Of a DNA stretch of 64,000 bases, positions 16,630 through 26,136 are shown in pieces. The notes under the pieces are model-generated. The model did not search any database, was not told the DNA's origin, and saw only the letters and a program-made list of their open reading frames with translations. The translations under genes were made by a program, and so were the position numbers. Location of the stretch: contig SVAJ01000002.1 in the NCBI GenBank assembly GCA_015059435.1, positions 186,001 to 250,000 on the forward strand, given 5' to 3'. The stretch comes from Bacillota bacterium (GTDB lineage: Bacteria; Bacillota_I; Bacilli_A; RF39; UBA660). Position 1 is the stretch's first letter. Every line of letters starts with the position of its first letter.

Positions 16630-17613
16630 ATGAATAAAAATGAAATATGTGAAAAATTAAAGTGTCTATCATTGGATAAAGAATCATATATAATTATTGG
16701 TGGAGCAGCACTAGTACTTCAAGATATATTAGAAGAAACTGGTAATATTGATTTAAGTTGTGATAGTAGTATTTATGATAAGTTAGATTGGGATGTTAAA
16801 GTAGGATTATTTGGTGATGAAATAAAGTATAATGATTGTTTTGAAATAAGTACTAATTTTTATGATATGAATAATACTATTAATATTGATGGTTATAATG
16901 TTTTAAATTTAGAAGCTTGTTATGAATTAAAATTATTCGAAAATAAAAAGAAAGATAAAAAAGTAATTAATAAGTTAGATTTAATTTTATGTAGTAAAGA
17001 TAATTATAGATATGAAAGAAAACTTAAAGATAAAGGTGTTAAGTTAATAGCGGGAGTTGATGAAGTAGGTAGAGGCCCTTTAGTTGGCCCTGTTGTAGCT
17101 GCTTGTGTAATATTACCTGATAAGTTTAATTTAGATGGACTTACTGATTCTAAGAAATTAAGTGAAAAGAAACGTGATGAGTTTTATGATTTAATTATGA
17201 AAGAAGCTATTTCAGTTGGAGTAGGTATAATTGATGAGAAGAAAATAGATGAGGTTAATATATATGAAGCAACTAAATTAGCTATGAAACAGGCTATTAA
17301 TAATTGTGATATTAAACCAGAACATATATTAATAGATGCAATGCCACTTGATTTAGATATACCAACTACATCTATTATTAAAGGGGATTTAAAGAGTATT
17401 ACAATAAGTGCAGCTTCAGTTATAGCTAAGGTTACGAGAGATAGAATGTTATATGAATTAGATCTAAAATATCCTATGTATGATTTTAAAAATAATAAGG
17501 GATATCCTACTAAGAAACATTTGGATGCGATAGAAAAGTATGGTATAATTGATGAGCATAGAAGAAGTTATGGACCTGTTAGTGATTATTTAAATAATAA
17601 AAGAGGTGATTAA
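16630..17613 (+). CDS. rnhB: ribonuclease HII with N-terminal nucleotidyltransferase-like domain
   Basis: 327 residues, well above the usual 200-260. Residues about 130-320 are RNase HII: GVDEVGRGPLVGP supplies the first DE pair, LTDSKKLSEKKR follows, and the later DAMP and SAASVIAKVTRD segments supply further acidic residues. It removes RNA from RNA/DNA hybrids and single ribonucleotides. The first about 125 residues (IIIGGAALVLQDILEETGNIDLSCD) resemble the fold of small nucleotidyltransferase/DUF6036-like proteins (GG followed by a TxDID-like stretch), which is unusual for RnhB. The start is the ATG after AAGAGGTGTTAAT. The next gene begins directly at its stop. Confidence 0.88.
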   Translation: MNKNEICEKLKCLSLDKESYIIIGGAALVLQDILEETGNIDLSCDSSIYDKLDWDVKVGLFGDEIKYNDCFEISTNFYDMNNTINIDGYNVLNLEACYELKLFENKKKDKKVINKLDLILCSKDNYRYERKLKDKGVKLIAGVDEVGRGPLVGPVVAACVILPDKFNLDGLTDSKKLSEKKRDEFYDLIMKEAISVGVGIIDEKKIDEVNIYEATKLAMKQAINNCDIKPEHILIDAMPLDLDIPTTSIIKGDLKSITISAASVIAKVTRDRMLYELDLKYPMYDFKNNKGYPTKKHLDAIEKYGIIDEHRRSYGPVSDYLNNKRGD

Positions 17614-18237
17614 ATGTCTTTTGTTGATTTTATGAATGATAATAATATAAAAAAATTAAAGGGTAAACATAAGATGTTTTTAGTATCATCTGAAATGCTT
17701 AATGTAAGAGTTAATAGTTATTCTCCTATTAATATTAATAAAATTATTAGGGACTCAAAAGATAAATTTGAATTTGATAAATTAGTTTTTTCTTCTTTGC
17801 TAGGTAGTTTAAATACTTCTGGGTATTATGATTTTAGTTTATTAGTCGGATTAAATTTAGGGGTATATAATTCTTATGGTTATGTACCTGTTTTACCTGA
17901 AGTAAAAGAAAAAATATTAAAAAGTAATCCTAATTGTCATGATAGTAAGAGTATATTAACTAATTATAAGAAAGATTTAGATATTTTATTTAAAGATAAG
18001 TATAATATAAGTAGCAAGGAGTTAACTAGTATTTTAAATAATATATTTGTAGTTATGGATGATGTTGTATTTGATTCACAAATAGTTAATGATATTGTTA
18101 AGACGATTATGAGTGTTAAAATTAAATATAATGATATTAATAATAATGATATAAGTGAGTTTATTAGAACTGGTCAATGTATCGAATATTTTAATAAAAT
18201 TAATAGTAGGAAAAATAAAATTGATATAAAAAAATAA
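17614..18237 (+). CDS. hypothetical protein after rnhB
   Basis: 207 residues, not recognised. Its ATG abuts the rnhB stop, and the SD (AAGAGGTGATTAA) lies inside rnhB, so they are coupled. It is Asn/Ser/Lys-rich, helical and soluble, with no motif I can name. The topA promoter overlaps its end. Confidence 0.6.
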   Translation: MSFVDFMNDNNIKKLKGKHKMFLVSSEMLNVRVNSYSPININKIIRDSKDKFEFDKLVFSSLLGSLNTSGYYDFSLLVGLNLGVYNSYGYVPVLPEVKEKILKSNPNCHDSKSILTNYKKDLDILFKDKYNISSKELTSILNNIFVVMDDVVFDSQIVNDIVKTIMSVKIKYNDINNNDISEFIRTGQCIEYFNKINSRKNKIDIKK

Positions 18238-18266
18238 TTGACATAATGTTTAAAAGCTAGTATAAG
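18238..18266 (+). promoter_or_regulatory. topA promoter
   Basis: TTGACA (18238-18243), 17-base spacer, TATAAG (18261-18266), then SD GAGGAGG. Confidence 0.7.
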
Positions 18267-18288
18267 TATTTAATTGAGGAGGAATCTT

Positions 18289-20310
18289 ATGGCAAAAAAT
18301 TTAGTTATAGTGGAAAGTCCTAGTAAAAGTAAGACAATTGAGAAATATTTAGGTGGAGATTATAAAGTTGTTTCATCTAAGGGACATATTAGGGATTTAG
18401 CGACTACTGGTAAATTTGGTCTTGGTGTTGATATAGAAGATGGTTTTAAGCCTAATTATATTCCTATTAAAGGAAAGGGTAATGTTATTAAAGAATTAAA
18501 GAAAGATGTTAAGAATAGTGAATTAGTTTATCTTGCAAGCGACCCTGACCGTGAAGGAGAAGCAATTGCTTGGCATTTAAAAGATGCATTAGGTATTAAA
18601 GATAGTAATTATAAGCGTGTTTTATTTAATGAAATTACTCATGATAAAGTGCTTGATGCTATTAATAATCCTACTGTAATAGATGATAATTTAGTTAAGT
18701 CTCAAGAAACCAGAAGAATATTAGATAGAATTATTGGTTTTAGACTTTCTAAGTTATTACAAAGTAAGATAGGAGCAAAGAGTGCTGGAAGAGTACAGAG
18801 TGTTGCTTTAAAACTTATTGTTGATAGAGAAAGAGAAATAGAAGCATTTAATCCTGAAGAGTATTGGACTATAACTGCAATATTTCCTGAGTATGAAGCT
18901 AAGTTATTTAAATATAAAGATGATGATATTGAATTAAAATGTGAAGAAGATGCTAATAAAGTATTAGAGTCTATAGATGATAAATATACTGTAGAGAGTA
19001 TAGAAAAGAAAGCTAAAGCTAAAAAGAGTAAGTTTCCTTTTATTACTTCAACATTACAACAAGAAGCTTCTACTAAATTAGGTTTTCCAGCTAAGAAAAC
19101 TATGAGTATAGCACAAAAGTTATATGAAGGTATTGATTTAGGAAGTGAAACTGTTGGTCTTATTACGTACATGAGAACAGATTCTATTAGACTTTCTGAT
19201 GACTTTACTGGTCCTGCTAGAAAATATATAGAAGAAAATTATGGTAAAGAATATGTTGGATATATTAAAACTAGTAAAAAGACTGAAAATGTTCAAGATG
19301 CACATGAAGCTATTAGACCTACTAGTGTTTTAAGAGAACCATTAAAGATAAAAGAATATTTAAAACCAGATGAATTTAAATTATATAGTTTAATTTATAA
19401 GAGAACCTTAGCATCTTTAATGAGTGATGCTAAAGTGAATCAAACTACTATTATATTTGATAATAACGATTATAAGTTTAAAACCACTGGTCAAGTTTTA
19501 ATATTTGATGGTTATTTAAAAATTTATAAAGATTATGAAGATAGTGAAGATAAAATATTACCTGAGATAGGTGATAGGGAAGAAGTTGTTACTACAAATG
19601 TAGAAAGTAGTCAACATTTTACTAAACCACCTGCTAGATATAGTGAAGCAAAACTTATTAAAGAAATGGAAGAGTTAGGTATTGGTAGACCTTCTACATA
19701 TGCAAAAATAATAGATACTATTAAAGAACGTGGATATGTAGAATTAGTTGAAAAGAAATTTAAACCTACTCAAATAGGAATTGATACAACAGATAAACTT
19801 CAAGAATTCTTTAGTGATTTAATAAATGTTGAATACACTAGAGAAATGGAAGAAGATTTAGATAAAGTGGCTGATGGTAAAGCAGTTTGGAATAAAGTAT
19901 TAGAAGAATTTTATAAGATATTTGAACCTCGAGTTACTGATGCTTTTTCTGATATGGAAAAGAAAGCTCCAGAAGAAACTGGTGAAGTATGTCCTGATTG
20001 TGGAAGTCCATTAGTTATTAGAAGTGGTAGATATGGAGAATTTGTTGCTTGTAGTAATTATCCAACTTGTAAGTATATTAAAAAAGAAAAAAAAGAAGAA
20101 ACTGTTATAATGGATTGTCCAGATTGTGGTGGTAAAATTATTGAAAGAAAAACTCGTAGAGGTAAAATTTTCTATGGATGTAATAATTATCCAAAATGTA
20201 AGTTTGCATCGTGGGATAAGCCAGTGGAAGGTAAATGCCCTGAATGTGGTAAGTACTTAGTAGAAAAAGATGGTAAGATTAAGTGTAGTAGTTGCGAGTA
20301 TGTAAAGTAG
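18289..20310 (+). CDS. topA: DNA topoisomerase I
   Basis: 673 residues. Relaxes negative supercoils by single-strand passage. TOPRIM residues appear in VESPSKSKTI and SDPDREGEAIAWHL; catalytic Tyr294 is in LITYMRTDS. The C-terminus has three four-Cys zinc ribbons (starting CPDCGSP, CPDCGGK, CPECGKY). The start is the ATG eight bases after GAGGAGG. It is monocistronic between promoter and terminator and sits near xerC as in Bacillus, but trmFO, normally in between, is replaced by an unknown gene. Confidence 0.97.
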   Translation: MAKNLVIVESPSKSKTIEKYLGGDYKVVSSKGHIRDLATTGKFGLGVDIEDGFKPNYIPIKGKGNVIKELKKDVKNSELVYLASDPDREGEAIAWHLKDALGIKDSNYKRVLFNEITHDKVLDAINNPTVIDDNLVKSQETRRILDRIIGFRLSKLLQSKIGAKSAGRVQSVALKLIVDREREIEAFNPEEYWTITAIFPEYEAKLFKYKDDDIELKCEEDANKVLESIDDKYTVESIEKKAKAKKSKFPFITSTLQQEASTKLGFPAKKTMSIAQKLYEGIDLGSETVGLITYMRTDSIRLSDDFTGPARKYIEENYGKEYVGYIKTSKKTENVQDAHEAIRPTSVLREPLKIKEYLKPDEFKLYSLIYKRTLASLMSDAKVNQTTIIFDNNDYKFKTTGQVLIFDGYLKIYKDYEDSEDKILPEIGDREEVVTTNVESSQHFTKPPARYSEAKLIKEMEELGIGRPSTYAKIIDTIKERGYVELVEKKFKPTQIGIDTTDKLQEFFSDLINVEYTREMEEDLDKVADGKAVWNKVLEEFYKIFEPRVTDAFSDMEKKAPEETGEVCPDCGSPLVIRSGRYGEFVACSNYPTCKYIKKEKKEETVIMDCPDCGGKIIERKTRRGKIFYGCNNYPKCKFASWDKPVEGKCPECGKYLVEKDGKIKCSSCEYVK

Positions 20311-20329
20311 ATTTTTAATCTACTTTTTT
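20304..20329 (+). terminator. topA terminator
   Basis: Perfect 10-bp stem (20304-20313 with 20317-20326), TTT loop, T run; overlaps the stop codon. Confidence 0.75.
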
Positions 20330-20379
20330 ATTTATTATTTAAAAAAAATATACTATAATATAGTAAAGAGGGTGATTAT

Positions 20380-21357
20380 ATGGCTAATTATTATATGTAT
20401 ACATATGATCTAGCAACTATAAGAAGAGCTAGAAATAATAACCAAGTTAAACCGCTATCGTTTAGTGTAAGAAAAAAAGAAGTTCGAAATAAATTTACAT
20501 TAGAAGAGTTGGATTCTATTACAACATTATGTCCGGATGAAGAGACTCTTTTAGTTAAATTGTCTAAGTCTAAGGAGTATGCTCCTTATCTTAATTCTAC
20601 TTCAAAGATTACTATCGTTCATAAATCAAAAGGTACTTTAGTTTCTGATGATGTTGTTTATAATGATAAGTTTTTGTTTAGATGTGCTATGGAAGTTAGA
20701 GATAGAAAAGATAAAGGAGAAACAGAAACTGATATTTATTTGAATGCTACTAAAGAAGTTAATGAATTTATTTCAAGAATGAAAAATTATTTGATAGGTG
20801 AAGATTCATTTAAATTATTAATGTCTGATCGAAAGATTTCTTCTAATCCTCATTTAAGAGAACTTATGGAAAATTATAATTATTTGATGAAACATGCTGC
20901 TTTAGAACCGGAGCAACAAAAGTTTTTAAATGAAGTAGAAAAAAAACTTGAGGCTAATTTACGTAAGTATAAGACATTAAGAAAATTTGTTGTATGGGAG
21001 AAGAAATTTTTAAATAAAGAGATTACTCCTGAAGTTAATTATGTACAACAAGAAATAGATTTAAATAAGATTGTACCAGTTACAGAAAAAGAACATACTA
21101 ATCAACAAGAAATTAAAAGAATTGTACCTAGAAAGAGATATTCATTAGATGATTTGTTAGGTGAGAATAATAATTTTGGTCGTGATAACGATCCACTTAC
21201 TTATTTTTATAATGAAGGTGGGGTAGCTGCTGTACTTAATAATATGGATTTAGATGATATATTAAGTTATAGTAAGGAAGATTTAGATTCAGTTGGTTTA
21301 GGTTATTTAAAAGAAAATAGTAGTAGTGTTAAAGAAAATTATGAAAAACGTAAATAG
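20380..21357 (+). CDS. hypothetical protein between topA and xerC
   Basis: 325 residues, not recognised. SD GAGGGTGATT precedes the ATG, and a TATAAT is at 20354-20359. It is charged and helical with no membrane span; the C-terminal third looks disordered and acidic (SLDDLLGENNNFG). Its last 17 bases overlap the xerC start. This is the trmFO position in Bacillus, but nothing in it resembles a flavoprotein. Confidence 0.6.
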   Translation: MANYYMYTYDLATIRRARNNNQVKPLSFSVRKKEVRNKFTLEELDSITTLCPDEETLLVKLSKSKEYAPYLNSTSKITIVHKSKGTLVSDDVVYNDKFLFRCAMEVRDRKDKGETETDIYLNATKEVNEFISRMKNYLIGEDSFKLLMSDRKISSNPHLRELMENYNYLMKHAALEPEQQKFLNEVEKKLEANLRKYKTLRKFVVWEKKFLNKEITPEVNYVQQEIDLNKIVPVTEKEHTNQQEIKRIVPRKRYSLDDLLGENNNFGRDNDPLTYFYNEGGVAAVLNNMDLDDILSYSKEDLDSVGLGYLKENSSSVKENYEKRK

Positions 21358-22234
21358 TTATTTAGAATATTTAAAATTTCAAAAGAATTATTCTGATTAT
21401 ACTATTACTAGTTATAAGACTGATATGATTGAATACTTAGAGTATCTGGATAGAGAGAGTATTGATTATAAAGATGTCGTTTATAGTGATATTAGATTTT
21501 ATTTAATGTATTTAAAAGAAGAGTGTAATGATAGTAATTCATCTATAGATAGAAAGCTTAGTGCTCTTAGAGGTTTCTATAAATACTTGGCTAATGAAAA
21601 CATTATAAAGTCTAATATTTTTTCTTTAGTTAGTGGTCCTAAACGAGAAAAAAAATTACCTAGGTATTTTGAATATAATGAATTAGAAGAATTGTTTGAT
21701 GCATGTGATCTAAATACTCCTTTAGGTATTAGAGATAGATTAATACTTGAAATGTTATATGCGACTGGGATTCGTGTTGGAGAACTTGTTAATATAAAAG
21801 TTAAGGATATCGATAAGTCTGTTAGAAAGATATTGATACTTGGTAAGGGTAATAAAGAGAGAATTGTGGAGTATGGTGATTATTGCGAAGAAGTGTTGGG
21901 TTTATATTTAAATGAAGCTTATAGTAAATTAAATATTAATGATAGTGATTATTTATTTTTAAATAAGAATGGTGGGGTACTTACTGAAAGAGGAGTAAGA
22001 TACATTCTAGATCAAATTATTAAAAAGACTAGTTTAAATAAAAATATTTCTCCTCATATGATTAGACATAGTTTTGCAACTCATTTATTAAATGAGGGAT
22101 GTGATTTACTTACTGTTCAAAAGTTACTTGGACATGAAAGTATAAGTGCTACTCAAGTATATACGCATGTATCTACTGATAGATTAAAAGAGGTTTATTA
22201 TAATAGCTTTCCAAGAGCAAAAAAAGATGACTAG
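21341..22234 (+). CDS. xerC: tyrosine recombinase XerC/XerD type
   Basis: 297 residues. An N-terminal SAM-like DNA-binding domain (about 1-85) is followed by the catalytic domain with the R-K-H-R-H-Y set: ATGIRVGEL, KGNKERIV, HMIRHSFATHLL, LGHESISATQVYTHV. Full length and location after topA favour the chromosome-dimer-resolving XerC rather than an integrase. The start at 21341 lies inside the upstream gene; an SD is not obvious, which fits translational coupling. A terminator follows. Confidence 0.85.
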   Translation: MKNVNSYLEYLKFQKNYSDYTITSYKTDMIEYLEYLDRESIDYKDVVYSDIRFYLMYLKEECNDSNSSIDRKLSALRGFYKYLANENIIKSNIFSLVSGPKREKKLPRYFEYNELEELFDACDLNTPLGIRDRLILEMLYATGIRVGELVNIKVKDIDKSVRKILILGKGNKERIVEYGDYCEEVLGLYLNEAYSKLNINDSDYLFLNKNGGVLTERGVRYILDQIIKKTSLNKNISPHMIRHSFATHLLNEGCDLLTVQKLLGHESISATQVYTHVSTDRLKEVYYNSFPRAKKDD

Positions 22235-22249
22235 CGTAGTCATTTTTTT
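22222..22249 (+). terminator. xerC terminator
   Basis: 7-bp ATGACTA/TAGTCAT stem with GCG loop, extended by A/T pairs, then a T run. Confidence 0.7.
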
Positions 22250-22250
22250 A

Positions 22251-22280
22251 TTGACAGTGTTATTTATTTTAATGTATAAT
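22251..22280 (+). promoter_or_regulatory. promoter of anchored extracytoplasmic protein gene
   Basis: Consensus TTGACA (22251-22256), 18-base spacer, consensus TATAAT (22275-22280). Confidence 0.7.
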
Positions 22281-22306
22281 TTTTTTTGTTATAGGAGGAA
22301 TAAAAT

Positions 22307-23011
22307 ATGGAAAAAGGTAATAATAATGTAATTAAAATAGTTGTAGGTGTTATTGCAGTAGTAGCAGTAATAGCCATCGTAGTAGGGGTAGTATTTTTAA
22401 CTAAAACTAATAAGACTACGGAATCCGGAAATAATAGTAGTCAAACAAACAATAACGAAACAAAGAAAAATGATACTAAAAAGTCTAATGTTGTTATGTA
22501 TATTAATGATTATAAAATAGTTCTTGGAGAAACTAAAATTAGTGATATAGTTGATAATACTAAATTGTCTGTTATATGTCATGATATAAATACTTTTACT
22601 GATTCTAAGACTAATAAAACTTCTGAGTATAATTTTTACAAACTTACAGACGGAGTCAACACTATAAGTGTTCAATCAGTAGCTGATAAGACAGATGTTG
22701 TATTATACATATATACATTAAAGGATGGTAATATTAAAGATCCTGCATTTGATAGTTCTAAAGGTACAACGATTGAAGTAGAAGATATTAATTTTAAAAA
22801 TAATATTAAAATAGGAGATATATTGAATGATAAAGAAAATTTAAATTCTTCTAATATTTTAAGTTCATCTTATAATATAACATATTCTACTCAGACTAAT
22901 GGTAACATTACTTATTATAGAGATGAAGATAATAATGTTATTAATATTTCTGCTTATGCTAAAGATTCTAATTCTGTTTTAGGTAGTAACTTTTATTGTT
23001 CTGCAGAATAG
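22307..23011 (+). CDS. membrane-anchored extracytoplasmic protein, unknown function
   Basis: 234 residues. One membrane segment (about 9-32) is followed by an Asn/Thr/Lys-rich linker and a beta-rich outer domain of about 170 residues. Two stretches (around VVMYINDYKIVLGETKISDIVDN and IEVEDINFKNNIKIGDILND) share an I-x-V/I-G-x-x-x-x-D-I pattern, suggesting a duplicated unit. No known domain is recognised. It has a consensus promoter and strong SD (AGGAGG), so is likely well expressed. Confidence 0.65.
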   Translation: MEKGNNNVIKIVVGVIAVVAVIAIVVGVVFLTKTNKTTESGNNSSQTNNNETKKNDTKKSNVVMYINDYKIVLGETKISDIVDNTKLSVICHDINTFTDSKTNKTSEYNFYKLTDGVNTISVQSVADKTDVVLYIYTLKDGNIKDPAFDSSKGTTIEVEDINFKNNIKIGDILNDKENLNSSNILSSSYNITYSTQTNGNITYYRDEDNNVINISAYAKDSNSVLGSNFYCSAE

Positions 23012-23022
23012 TTAACAAAATT

Positions 23023-23052
23023 AAAAAGGATATTTGATATCCTTTTTTTTGT
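23023..23052. terminator. terminator between convergent genes
   Basis: 11-bp stem (23023-23033 with 23037-23047), TTG loop; T run on the plus side and weaker one on the minus side, serving also gmk. Confidence 0.75.
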
Positions 23053-23736
23053 TTAATCTATTTTAGATGAAATAGATTCATTATTAAATTCTTTATCTAG
23101 TAGAAGTTCATGTATTTCTTCTTCTTTTGTATCTAAGTATACTTCTTCTATACGATCAACTCTACATTTTTCTGCTTTAAGAATAGCATCTACTTTTTCT
23201 ATTGCTTCTTCTAATTTATCATTTACAACTACATAGTTATATTTAGTAACTTCATTTATTTCTTTATAAGCTGTATGGAATCTTTCAATAATTTTATCAT
23301 TGGAATCTGTTCCTCTACCTTTTAGACGTTTAACTAATGTTTTTAGAGAAGGTGGCATTATAAATATTAATAATGATTCTGGTAATTTTTGTTTTACAAT
23401 AGCAGCCCCTTGGATTTCTATTATTAATATTACATCTATTCCTTGATCTAATTTTTCTTTTATAAATTCTTTTGGTGTACCATAATAGTTCCCAGCATAT
23501 TCTGCATACTCTAAGAAATAATCTTCTTTTATTTTTTGTTCAAATTCCTCTTTAGAAAAGAAATAATAATCAACTCCATTTTGTTCTCCTTTTCTTGGTG
23601 ATCTTGATGTTGCGGATACTGATACCCATCTATTATGATTATCTTTTTCCATTACACCTCTAACAACTGTGTCTTTTCCAGCACCACTTGGTGCAGATAC
23701 TATAATTAATTGTCCGCTTTTCTTATTCTTTATCAT
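23053..23736 (-). CDS. gmk: guanylate kinase
   Basis: 227 residues, about 20 longer than usual because of an acidic C-terminal tail. Converts GMP to GDP with ATP. P-loop SAPSGAGKDTV, GMP-binding SRSPRKGEQNGVDYYF and YAGNYYGTP, and the lid around KRLKGRGTDS are present. Its start overlaps the end of the upstream tmcAL by 14 bases, with SD AAAGGAG inside that gene. Confidence 0.93.
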   Translation of the reverse strand: MIKNKKSGQLIIVSAPSGAGKDTVVRGVMEKDNHNRWVSVSATSRSPRKGEQNGVDYYFFSKEEFEQKIKEDYFLEYAEYAGNYYGTPKEFIKEKLDQGIDVILIIEIQGAAIVKQKLPESLLIFIMPPSLKTLVKRLKGRGTDSNDKIIERFHTAYKEINEVTKYNYVVVNDKLEEAIEKVDAILKAEKCRVDRIEEVYLDTKEEEIHELLLDKEFNNESISSKID

Positions 23737-24880
23737 ATTTATCTCCTTTATATAAATTGTTTTTATATTCTTTTTTTATTAAATCTTGCTCATTTTTTGG
23801 AAGTGAATATATTTTAGTAGTATTCATTTCAAATTCTAACATATCTGGTTTTTCTCTTATTATTTTACTTATTATTGGAAGAGTAGTTTCTTTTTTGATT
23901 TTATTTAAATAAGTTCTTCCTTTATCATTAAATCCAAGTATTCTAATATATTCTACATCTTTATATTTATTGGCCTCTTCTTTAGTGAAGTTACATAAAA
24001 TATGAAGTAGAGTTCTTTTTATTTTATTATATGTATAACGTTTTGTTTTAATTTTAGATATTAATTCTTCATAAGAATTTGCGTTTAAAATTTCTTTTTT
24101 TAATAATTTATCTATTCCTTCATCTACAGTATGATATATAGATAAATCTTTTTCTGTAATTATTTTATATTTTAATAATGGGAAGTAATCTTCTATATTG
24201 TGTAGATTGTTTAAATAAGGTAATACAAAGTCTGGTACTTGGTTAGATACATCAATATTTTCTAATAGAGCTTTTCTAATAGAAGTGGCACTAGATATTT
24301 TTTCTTCTAAATCTTCATTATGATAATTGTTTGTTCTTTTTATTGAGATTGGTTCTATTTTATAGTTGTTTTTTAATATTGTTTTTATATAACTAATTCC
24401 AAGTAGATCATTAGGTTCTTTTATTTCTTTACCTGTTAGATCGTATAGAGCTAAAGATAGAGCAGTAGGGTAGTTTTTTCCTAGTTTAGAGTATATTTTT
24501 ACTAATCTATCAAATTCTTCATTTTCTATTTGTTCTTTAGCTATTAGTTTTAAATCTTCTATATTGTTACTTTCACTACCGAATATGAGTTTTTCTACTT
24601 TTAAGTTTTCTAGTAGAGTGACTGCTCCATATGAAAAGTAATCTGCACTTTGAGTGGAGAAAGAGTATGGTAATTCGATTACCAAATCAACTCCTGCTTT
24701 TAGTGCAATATCTGTTTTTTTCCACTTATCAATTATTGAAACATCTCCACGTTCGGTGAAGTTTCCACCTAATATTAAAATTATAGTATCATCTTTATAT
24801 AGTTCTTTTATTTTATTTATATGATACATGTGTCCATTGTGAAATGGATTATATTCAGCGATTATTCCTACACTTGCCAT
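23723..24880 (-). CDS. tmcAL: tRNA(Met) cytidine acetate ligase TmcAL-like
   Basis: 385 residues. GIIAEYNPFHNGHMYH is the HxGH nucleotidyltransferase signature of the YlbM/TmcAL family, followed by GGNFTERGDVSI and LPYSFSTQSADYFS. The Bacillus member makes N4-acetylcytidine at the wobble base of elongator tRNA-Met from acetate and ATP. An elongator-like tRNA-Met gene lies at 63669. It forms an operon with gmk. Confidence 0.88.
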   Translation of the reverse strand: MASVGIIAEYNPFHNGHMYHINKIKELYKDDTIILILGGNFTERGDVSIIDKWKKTDIALKAGVDLVIELPYSFSTQSADYFSYGAVTLLENLKVEKLIFGSESNNIEDLKLIAKEQIENEEFDRLVKIYSKLGKNYPTALSLALYDLTGKEIKEPNDLLGISYIKTILKNNYKIEPISIKRTNNYHNEDLEEKISSATSIRKALLENIDVSNQVPDFVLPYLNNLHNIEDYFPLLKYKIITEKDLSIYHTVDEGIDKLLKKEILNANSYEELISKIKTKRYTYNKIKRTLLHILCNFTKEEANKYKDVEYIRILGFNDKGRTYLNKIKKETTLPIISKIIREKPDMLEFEMNTTKIYSLPKNEQDLIKKEYKNNLYKGDKYDKE

Positions 24881-24948
24881 AGTATCCCTCTTTCTTGTTA
24901 GAATATTTTATCACATTATAATTTTTTTTTCAATTTGATAATAGTTTA

Positions 24949-24977
24949 TTTACTTATTTTTGTCTTTAAGGTATAAT
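24949..24977 (+). promoter_or_regulatory. promoter of murG-murB-ftsQ transcript
   Basis: TTTACT (24949-24954), 17-base spacer, TATAAT (24972-24977). The leader of about 70 bases shows no obvious riboswitch. Confidence 0.55.
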
Positions 24978-25055
24978 TTTAATATAGTCTAGATGTGTAA
25001 TATAGTTTTTATGGTGTCATAAAATATATAGATAAGTACTTGAGGAGATGTTTTA

Positions 25056-26135
25056 ATGAGAATTATTGTTGTGGCAGGAGGTACTGGTGGACATATATAT
25101 CCAGCACTTGCGATTATAAATAAAATTAAAGAAAAAGAAGAAAATAGTGAAGTTTTATATATAGGAACAAGTGATAGAATGGAAAAAGACATTGTTCCTA
25201 AACTTGGAATTCGTTTTATTGGTTTAGAAATGAAAGGTTTAAACAGAAAAAATATTTTTAAGAATGTTTCAGTTATGTTTAAAACTTTTAAATCTTATAA
25301 AAAAGCGAAAACTATTATTAAAGAATTTAATCCTGATATCGTTGTTGGGGCAGGTGGTTATGTAACTGCACCTGTTTTATATGCAGCACATAAATTAGGT
25401 TATAAAACTCTTGTACATGAACAAAATTCTATACCAGGTATGTCTAATAAATTTTTATCAAGTTTTGTAGATACTATATGTTTGTCTTTTCCTAAGAGTA
25501 AGAAATATTTTAAGGAAGGGAAAACTGTATTTACAGGTAATCCTAGAAGTGAAGAGATTAATAATGTATCAATATATTCTAGAAGTGAGTTAGGATTTAA
25601 GAGAAGTTCTAAATTAGTTGTGTTTGTTATGGGATCACTTGGTTCTACTACTATAACTAATAAATTAAAAGAAATGATACCTAGTTTTAAAGATAAAAAT
25701 TATCAAGTATTAATAATTACTGGAAAAGCTTATTATGATAGTTTTAATGATGTTAGTGTTCCTAGTAATGTTAAACTAGTTCCGTTTTTAGATAATTTAA
25801 TAAATTTAATGAAAGATACTGATTTATTAGTATCACGTGCAGGAGCATCAACTATTTCTGAAATAACAGCTATTGGTCTTCCTACTATATTAGTACCATC
25901 TCCTTATGTTACTCATAATCATCAATATTTAAATGCTAAAGATTTAGAAGATGTGGGAGCATGTCAAATAGTTGAAGAAAAAGATTTTGATAGTGATAAG
26001 TTAATTCCAGTTATTGATAAAATAGTTAGTGATAAAAAGTTATACAAGAGTATGAGCGATAATTCTTTTAAATTTGGAGTTAGAGATAGTGCAACAAGAA
26101 TATATGAAGAGATTAGAAAGTTAATTGGTGAGTAG
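25056..26135 (+). CDS. murG: MurG, lipid II-forming N-acetylglucosaminyltransferase
   Basis: 359 residues. Transfers GlcNAc from UDP-GlcNAc to lipid I at the inner membrane face. GGTGGHIYPALAI is the first glycine-rich loop; VVGAGGYVTAPV, HEQNSIPGMSN and RAGASTISEI follow in GT-B order. SD GGAGATG precedes the ATG. The usual upstream murD/ftsW are absent, so the dcw cluster is shortened on this side. Confidence 0.96.
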   Translation: MRIIVVAGGTGGHIYPALAIINKIKEKEENSEVLYIGTSDRMEKDIVPKLGIRFIGLEMKGLNRKNIFKNVSVMFKTFKSYKKAKTIIKEFNPDIVVGAGGYVTAPVLYAAHKLGYKTLVHEQNSIPGMSNKFLSSFVDTICLSFPKSKKYFKEGKTVFTGNPRSEEINNVSIYSRSELGFKRSSKLVVFVMGSLGSTTITNKLKEMIPSFKDKNYQVLIITGKAYYDSFNDVSVPSNVKLVPFLDNLINLMKDTDLLVSRAGASTISEITAIGLPTILVPSPYVTHNHQYLNAKDLEDVGACQIVEEKDFDSDKLIPVIDKIVSDKKLYKSMSDNSFKFGVRDSATRIYEEIRKLIGE

Positions 26136-26136
26136 T

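Noticed and set aside
18702-19172. 156-residue minus-strand frame inside topA
   Set aside because: Shadow of a strongly supported gene, with no SD and no recognisable protein.
21341-22234. Phage or island integrase
   Set aside because: The size, lack of extra N-terminal domain and location after topA fit chromosomal XerC; no att-like repeats or phage genes adjoin.
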